From: Ovis canadensis
Lineage: Eukaryota; Chordata; Mammalia; Artiodactyla; Bovidae
DNA length: 64,000 nt
Reading direction: 5' to 3'
Assembly: GCF_042477335.2 (NCBI RefSeq)
Contig: NC_091245.1
Span: 28,964,501-29,028,500, forward strand
Numbering within the stretch: the first letter of the stretch is position 1; every line of letters begins with the position of its first letter. Under the pieces are notes generated by a model, which had not been told where the DNA came from, did not search any database, and saw only the letters and a program-made list of their open reading frames with translations. A program made the translations under genes and the position numbers. Of the stretch, positions 58,245 to 64,000 are shown piece by piece.

Positions 58245-59110
58245 GTCATCCACCAAGCATTTAATAAATAAGTACCTGTTATTTGCCAGGTACCAGGTCA
58301 GATGCCAGGAATACATAAATAAGACAAGATCCCTGACTCTACTCATGTCTGACTCATTGCAACCCCATGGACTGTAACCCATCAGCCTCCTCTATCCATG
58401 GAATTCTCCAGGCAAAAATACTGGAGTGGGTTGCCATTTCCTTCTCCAGGGGAATCTTTCTGACCCAGGAATCAAACCCGGGTCTCCTGCATTGCAGGCA
58501 GATTCTTTACCAGTTGAGCCACCGGGGAAGCCCCCTACTCTGACTAGAGACAATAAAAGTAAACAATGAAAATACAGTGTAATAAAATGACGAATGGGGG
58601 TTACAGGCGGAGCCAGAGAAAACGAGAAAAATGTGTTCTAGGCAAAGAAAGAAGAGGCATCACATATAGAGTTAGAGTTAGGTTAAGAAAATAAAATATA
58701 TTTGGGGCAGGGGTGGAGGAATAGAATAGTCCATGGTGGTTATGAGACTAGAGGGCTTATGGGAAGAACTGGGCAGTGGCTAAAGTTAGAATGAAGGGTC
58801 CCTGTTAAGTCCCAGGAGCAAAAGGCCATAGTAATAATTCAGGTCAGGAATGCCAAGAGCCTGAAATGAGACTGAAGTAGGAGGGATGGGCAAGAGAAAG
58901 GGTAGGTGGTCAGTATAGGATTGATCCCTTAGAGTTTTGCCACGTGGGTGCACCTGAAGGACCTGGCAACTAGGAGGTGAGGGAATTGGTAACAAGATGG
59001 CTGAAGTGACAGACTCTAAGGTGTAACCTGGATGAGGAACGATGTACGTGTAGCTGGGGGAGCTGAAAAACAAAGGGAGTGAAAATATTAGCAAAGACAA
59101 AAGAGGAAGC
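58245..59110 (-). repeat. L2 LINE (antisense), split by a SINE
   Basis: 'tgttatttgccaggtaccag', 'gggttacaggcggagccaga' and 'gtaataattcaggtcaggaa' lie in the order of the reversed L2 3' half. A Bov-tA interrupts it at 58341-58535. Confidence 0.65.
58341..58535 (-). mobile_element. Bov-tA SINE (slightly truncated)
   Basis: 'ctcatgtctgactcattgca' to 'gagccaccggggaagcccc'. The first bases of the reversed tail are missing. Confidence 0.92.
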
Positions 59111-59405
59111 AAGGCATAAAAGGCTGTGCATGAGGGAGAGGGGCTCTTATACAGCCCACAGATCTACGGACAGAATTCAGGGGCCATGAACTTTGGGCTA
59201 AAAATGACATGTTTATCTTTACTAAGCTCTAATTAAAATTTAGCAATTGTTTCAATTATGAAACAGTAAATCACAATAGCATTAGTAGTTCCTCTAACTT
59301 TGCCACCAACAGAAATCATCAATATTTTCATCACACTAGTGTAATTATCTTTAAATACCATTCATCTTAATCATTACTTCAAAATGATGAGTTAGACCCA
59401 CTGAT

Positions 59406-59525
59406 GCTCACTCACTCAGTCGTGTCTGACCCTTTGTGACCCCACGAACTATAGCCTGATAGGCTCCTCTGTCCACACAATTCTCCAGGCAAGAATACTG
59501 GAGTGGGTTGCCATTTCCTTCTCCA
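59406..59525 (-). mobile_element. Bov-A2-type SINE with perfect target-site duplication
   Basis: 'gctcactcactcagtcgtgt' to 'gttgccatttccttctcca'. Flanked by tagacccactgat at 59393-59405 and 59526-59538, a perfect 13-base duplication, so this is probably one of the younger insertions. Confidence 0.95.
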
Positions 59526-59854
59526 TAGACCCACTGATAGACCTTGTTATTTAACGCATTAATGTATCACAAACTTAATACTTTCAAAATTATATTCTAA
59601 TATAACTGATTTCCTTTCTAATCTGAAAGACTTTATATTTTATGTATTTGTTTTTCCCATTATTCTGGGAAAAAGTCCATGGGCCTCATCAGACTGCTAA
59701 AGGGATCTCTGGCACAAAAACATTCAAGGACTCTGGCTTAGAGGCTAGAATCGTGGAGTTTTAAGCTTTGGAGGTGGAGAATACACGGGCCGATGAAGCC
59801 TGGATGACAGTCAAAGGCTGAGGCTGATAAGTGTGTAAAAGCCTGGCAACAGAA

Positions 59855-61035
59855 CACTCTGACATAAATCGCAGCAATATTTTTTCAATCTGTCTCCCAG
59901 AATAATGGAAATATAAACAAAAAAAAACAAGTGGGATGTACTTAAACTCAAAAGCTTTTGCACAGCAAAGGAAACAATAAACAAAATGAAAGACAATCCA
60001 CAGATTGGGAGAAAACATTTGCAAACAATGAGACCAATAAGGGATTAGTCTCCAAAATTTACAAACAGCTCGTGATGCTTAACAGCATCAAAACAAATAA
60101 CCCACTCAAAAAATGGGCAAAAGACCTAAACAGACATTTCTTCAAAGAAGACATACAGATGGCCAAGAGGTACATGAAAAGATGTTCAACCCGGCTAATT
60201 ACTAGAGAAACGCAAATCAAAACTACAATGAGATACCATCTCACACCAGTCACAGTGGCTATCATCAAAAAATCCACAAACATTAAAGGCTGGAAAGGGT
60301 GTGGAGAAACGGGAACCCTCCTACACTGTAGGTGGGAATGTAAATTGGTATAGCCACTTGGGGATTCCTTAAAAAACTAAAACTAGAGCTACCATATGAC
60401 CTTCTAATCCCACTCCTGGGCACATATCTGGAGAATAACATGATCCAAAAAGATATATGCACCCCAGTGTTCACTGCAGCACTCTTTACAACAGTCAAGA
60501 CATGGAAGCAACCTAAATGTTCATCGACAGAGGAATGGATAAAGACGATGTTGTACATACATAAATGGAACATTACTGAGCCATTAAAAAGAATGAAATA
60601 GTGCCATTTGCAGCAATATGGATGGACCTAGAGACTTACTTATTGAGTGAAGTAAGTCAGAAAGAGAAGAAATATCATATGACATCCCTTATATGTAGAA
60701 TCTAAAATGAAATGATACAAATGGACTTACAAGAGAGACTCAAGAGACTGAAAATGAGCTTATGGTTGCCCAAAGAGAAGGGGGAGGGGAAGGGAGAATT
60801 AGGGAGCTTGGGGTGGACATGTACACACTGCTATAGTTAGAATGGATTACCAACAAGGACCCACTGTATACACGGGGAATGCTGCTCAATGCTGAGGCAG
60901 CCTGGATGGAAGGGGAGTTTGGGGGAGAATGGATGCGTGCACATGTATGGCTGAGTCTCTTCGCTGCTCACCTGACCCTAGCACAACCCCGTTTGTTAAT
61001 CGGTTAGTCCTCAGTACAAAGTAAAAAGTGAAAAA
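59855..61035 (+). mobile_element. Truncated artiodactyl L1 (end of ORF2 and 3' UTR)
   Basis: ORF2 text ('gcttttgcacagcaaaggaa', 'aaatgggcaaaagacctaaa', 'gagataccatctcacaccag') gives a 131-codon open stretch at 59958-60353. It is followed by the 3' UTR ('gggaatgctgctcaatgctg', 'gtatggctgagtctcttcgc') and a short A tail. 5'-truncated and non-functional. Confidence 0.93.
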
Positions 61036-61828
61036 AAAAAGTGAGAAAGTCAAAGTGTAGGATAAATATCCATGTGGACACTGGCTCAGTCGCGACACTC
61101 AACCCTGGGACATGGGGCAGAAAGACTGCAAGGCAGTCTGCAAAATCTGATGACTGTAGGGCATGACCAAAAGGGCGACTGCGATGCTGTCTTGGGGAGA
61201 AGAGATGCCACAAGCCTCGCACAAAGAGGGGTTTTTGTTCCATTTACCGCTTCCCAAACTCTCAAAAATATACCTTTGCTTCTTTCTCCTCTGCCCCTCA
61301 AAAGTATTTTCCATTCAGCTCCTGTTTCAAAGTAAAAGAGCTTGAGCCTTCAACAAATCTGTAATTCATACCTTCCTAATCAAAGGTAAGAATGACTACA
61401 ACCAAATAAAGAAATTTGCTTTCCTTATCATGCCTAGCCATAATCAACTACGAAGAGTAATGATTTTGACAGTGAGGAGATGAGAAGAAAGTAATTTTGG
61501 TGCAGAATACCTCTAGGGCAGTGTGATCTTCGTGAAATGTTTCAACCAGCATTTTTAAAAAAATGAAATACAGTGGAAAACATTAGAATGAAGCACAAAA
61601 TAAAAGGTAAGCACTGTTGTAAGAATCTTTTATTTGTTACTCACACACACACACCCCTCTACATTCTGAGTCTAATGTACTACATATCATAGTCTAAAAA
61701 GTTTGAAAGTTACAGTTCTAAAAGTAGGGCCCTTGTCTCTGAAGAGAACCCTATGTAAAAACAAAAGCCCAGCAGAAGACAGCAGACAAGTTCGGAGACT
61801 GGATCTGCAGCTTTCCCTGAGGTCTGAA

Positions 61829-62033
61829 GTGAAGTGAAGTGAGGTCGCTCAGTCGTGTCCGCCTCTTTGCAACCCGGTGGACTGTAGCCTACCATGGGAT
61901 GGGATTCTCCAGGCAAGAATGCTGGAATGGGTTACCATTTCCTTCTCCAGGAGATCTTCTTGACCCAGGGATCGAACCCAGGTCTCCCGCATTGGAGGCA
62001 GACACTTTAACCTCTGAGCCACCAGGGAAGCCC
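61829..62033 (-). mobile_element. Bov-tA SINE
   Basis: 'gtgaagtgaggtcgctcagt' to 'ctgagccaccagggaagccc', flanked by short tccctga words on both sides. Confidence 0.93.
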
Positions 62034-62644
62034 CTCCCTGAAGCCCCTATTCCACTGCTAATGCCCTGCAGTGAGATCACATCAGGTCCCAGCTCTGCCA
62101 CTAAGACATGTGTAAGATCTGAGGTAAGCCACTGCACTACCAAGCCCCTTTCGTGTGTAAGACAGGGCCAAAACATCTCCACTTTACTTTACAAGATAGA
62201 CTTGAAGTTCAAAAAAAAAAAAAAAGGTATGAAATCACTGTGTAGACTAGGGAACACTGTACTGTTGTTTTATTTTAAACTACACAACCAGAGTGATTAA
62301 AAAAAAAAAAAAAGCTATGCTATGAATACCAAAGATATACCCATAATCATGGTTACCCTAATGTGCGGTTAGATAAGCCAAACAGTAGAAGCTATGGAAA
62401 CAGTAGAAAATTCTTTCTTTAAGTAAGGTAGTTGGGAAGTGAACCCAAATAATAAAGCTATCCACAGGTATATATAGGTATCAAATAACATACATGAGAA
62501 AGTAGGCACAAAGAGGACAAAGTGAAGAAAAAAAATCACTGGTTCTGAAGGGTAAGACATTCTAAGAGGTAAACTGAATTGAGATTTGAAGAAAGGAAGA
62601 GCAAAGCTTGTTTTCTCTCATATCTTAAATTGCTTCCCCAAGAC

Positions 62645-62790
62645 CCAAAGATGCATCAGTCGTTATCCTTCAAACCTAGTTCAGAAATACTTCCTCCAGA
62701 AAACCTGTACACCTAAGCCCCTACCTTTAAATGTCCCCAGCCCTTAGTGTTTATACACCTCATCTGACACAGAACTAATAATACAAGGCA
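62645..62790 (+). repeat. L2 LINE relic
   Basis: 'ctagttcagaaatacttcct' and 'cccagcccttagtgtttata' correspond to the L2 3' region. A further L2-like tail lies near 63140-63215. Confidence 0.5.
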
Positions 62791-63334
62791 ATGAGAACAT
62801 ATCACCCAACATGAAGTCAGAAAAGGCAGCCTAATGAAAAACAAGCATATGTTTTATTTTTCTTCCTTGAAGCCTAAAAAAGACCTGTTAGTTTAAAACT
62901 ATGCACCCAGCCTCGTAGCAGGAATCCACTGGTCCCAGCTCTATCTTCTTAAGCCTCTAGTCGATAAGTAACTTCTTATTTACACAAGTAACTTAACTAC
63001 AGGTCACTTTCAGGAGCTACAAATTATGTAAGGATACAAACCTATAGTATTGAACAGAATTCCAATATCCTAAATAATCTGATTAATACCAGAGGTATAT
63101 CCTACAGGTTTAATATACCTTCTCTGTTACAATAAAATTAACACTTATAAATGAATTAAGTCTGTCTTCCTAGTCTCTCTTAGACTGTAAGTGCCTGACC
63201 GTGAGAACAGTACCATTATTTTGACTTCCAACAAGTTTTTCGTTAGTCAATGTGAAATGTAAGAAACAAACAGAAAAAGCTAGGCGGGGGAGAAGACAGG
63301 ACCTCTACTTCCACCCGACCCATATATTGCCTAC

Positions 63335-63435
63335 CTCTTGCAGCGTCAACAAAGTATTAAGAATAGCTGGTAGTGTGGTCTGGACTACGCCAAATCTATC
63401 TTCTGTAAATGATGCTGCTACTAAGTGAGACAGAC
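63335..63435 (-). CDS. NDC1: NDC1 third-from-last coding exon
   Basis: This 101-base exon completes a split Gly codon (human Gly567) and encodes 33 residues, [14 protein letters not shown] then [19 protein letters not shown], equal to human residues 568-600 as I recall them. It forms part of the C-terminal helical region of this nuclear-pore membrane protein. The acceptor is a pyrimidine tract ending TCGAG (63436) and the donor is GAG|GTAGGC (exon end 63335). It ends in phase 0, joining the next exon at SVDKYF. The rest of NDC1, including the membrane segments, lies beyond the right edge. Confidence 0.97.
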
Positions 63436-64000
63436 CTCGAGGGGAAAAGAAGAAACAAGTTAAAAGTGAATCAAAATTAGGCAAATCCACTTGCAATACC
63501 TCTATTTGAGGATGAATTAATATTCTGAATGTATAAAAGTCTAAATAAAAAAGGGAGTAATAGAATAGAAAAAGAGGCAAAAGGGATGGAAAAGGTACTC
63601 AACTGCAATAGTCTTAAATAAGATGAATCTGACTTATGTTCTAATAGAAAAAAGTTCTTTTAAATAATACTCTGTTTGGCAGTGATAAAGGCTAAGAAAA
63701 CAAAGCCTGATAAGGGGGCAAAGTAAGGACACTTTTCATAGGGTGGTCAGGAAAGGCCTCTCTGAGGAAGTATCATTTAAACATTGAGAAGGTGCTATCT
63801 GTAAGATGAAAAGAAATAGTTCTTTAACAACTAAAACTAAGCTAAATATGTTTAAATATATTAAGCAAGTTACATCAACATAAGGTGATGGTTAAAAAAC
63901 AATCTATTAATTGCAATTTTTTTGAAGTAGAGAAAGAGATGCCAAGAACCCCAGGCTCAATTTCTCCTCTTATATACAAGGAAAATCTCTAAATTAAACT
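63436..64000 (-). other. NDC1: NDC1 intron, partial, reaching the window edge
   Basis: AT-rich intron with an antisense L2 fragment at about 63670-63800 ('gtggtcaggaaaggcctctc'). The next upstream exon is not in the window. Confidence 0.9.

Larger units (their letters stand above)
49288..63334 (-). other. NDC1: NDC1 intron (14 kb)
   Basis: Runs from the GTAGGC donor after 63335 to the TATAG acceptor before 49287. It holds the largest BovB fragment, a truncated L1, seven SINEs (one only a tRNA-head copy), L2/MIR/hAT relics and the 33-bp minisatellite. Stretches without recognisable features include 50.0-52.6, 53.85-54.8, 56.95-57.75, 61.05-61.8 and 62.1-63.3 kb. Confidence 0.95.

Noticed and set aside
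59958..60353. 131-codon open frame as a gene
   Set aside because: It is the surviving end of L1 ORF2 in a 5'-truncated copy.

Overview
The window is nuclear DNA from a ruminant, almost certainly a bovid. The evidence is the density of lineage-specific repeats: tRNA-headed Bov-tA and Bov-A SINEs, CHR-type SINEs, four BovB (RTE-clade) LINE fragments and artiodactyl L1s, on top of old mammalian MIR, L2, L1M, hAT, Tigger and mariner relics. There is no prokaryotic, organellar or exogenous viral content. The species cannot be fixed from the sequence alone.

Two protein genes are present, both on the minus strand. (1) The 5' end of GLIS1, a Kruppel-like zinc-finger transcription factor, lies at about 17.3-18.8 kb. 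It has a CpG-island promoter, a probable upstream exon, and the first coding exon of the long isoform (start codon at 17589, donor after 17328). Everything left of 17327 is the following intron. (2) The last three coding exons of NDC1, the transmembrane nucleoporin, are at 63335-63435, 49127-49287 and 45461-45524, with the stop codon at 45461-45463 and the 3' UTR running left. All splice sites are canonical and the phases join exactly. The order (NDC1 3' end upstream of the GLIS1 promoter, same strand) matches the human 1p32.3 arrangement. No zinc-finger exons of GLIS1 and no membrane-segment exons of NDC1 fall in the window.

Layout: 1-17327 GLIS1 intron; 17328-18.8 kb GLIS1 5' exons and CpG island; about 19-43 kb intergenic DNA packed with nested retroelements; about 43-45.46 kb likely NDC1 3' UTR; 45.46-64 kb NDC1 3' exons and introns. 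Young ruminant SINEs occur about every 1-2 kb except across 8.4-19.4 kb, a SINE-free stretch around the GLIS1 promoter and proximal intron that also holds the best candidate regulatory DNA.

The most unusual structures are: a GC-rich 33-bp minisatellite (8 units, six identical) in an NDC1 intron, inside an unclassified element with an LTR-like AATAAAGC signal; a 59-bp tandem expansion inside a SINE; an open, phase-matched reading frame that could extend the GLIS1 N-terminus by 47 residues; an L1 with a twin-priming inversion; and several multi-level transposon nests. I found no convincing new gene system. Many long open frames here are by-products of GC-rich or repetitive DNA, and several begin with TTG or GTG rather than ATG.
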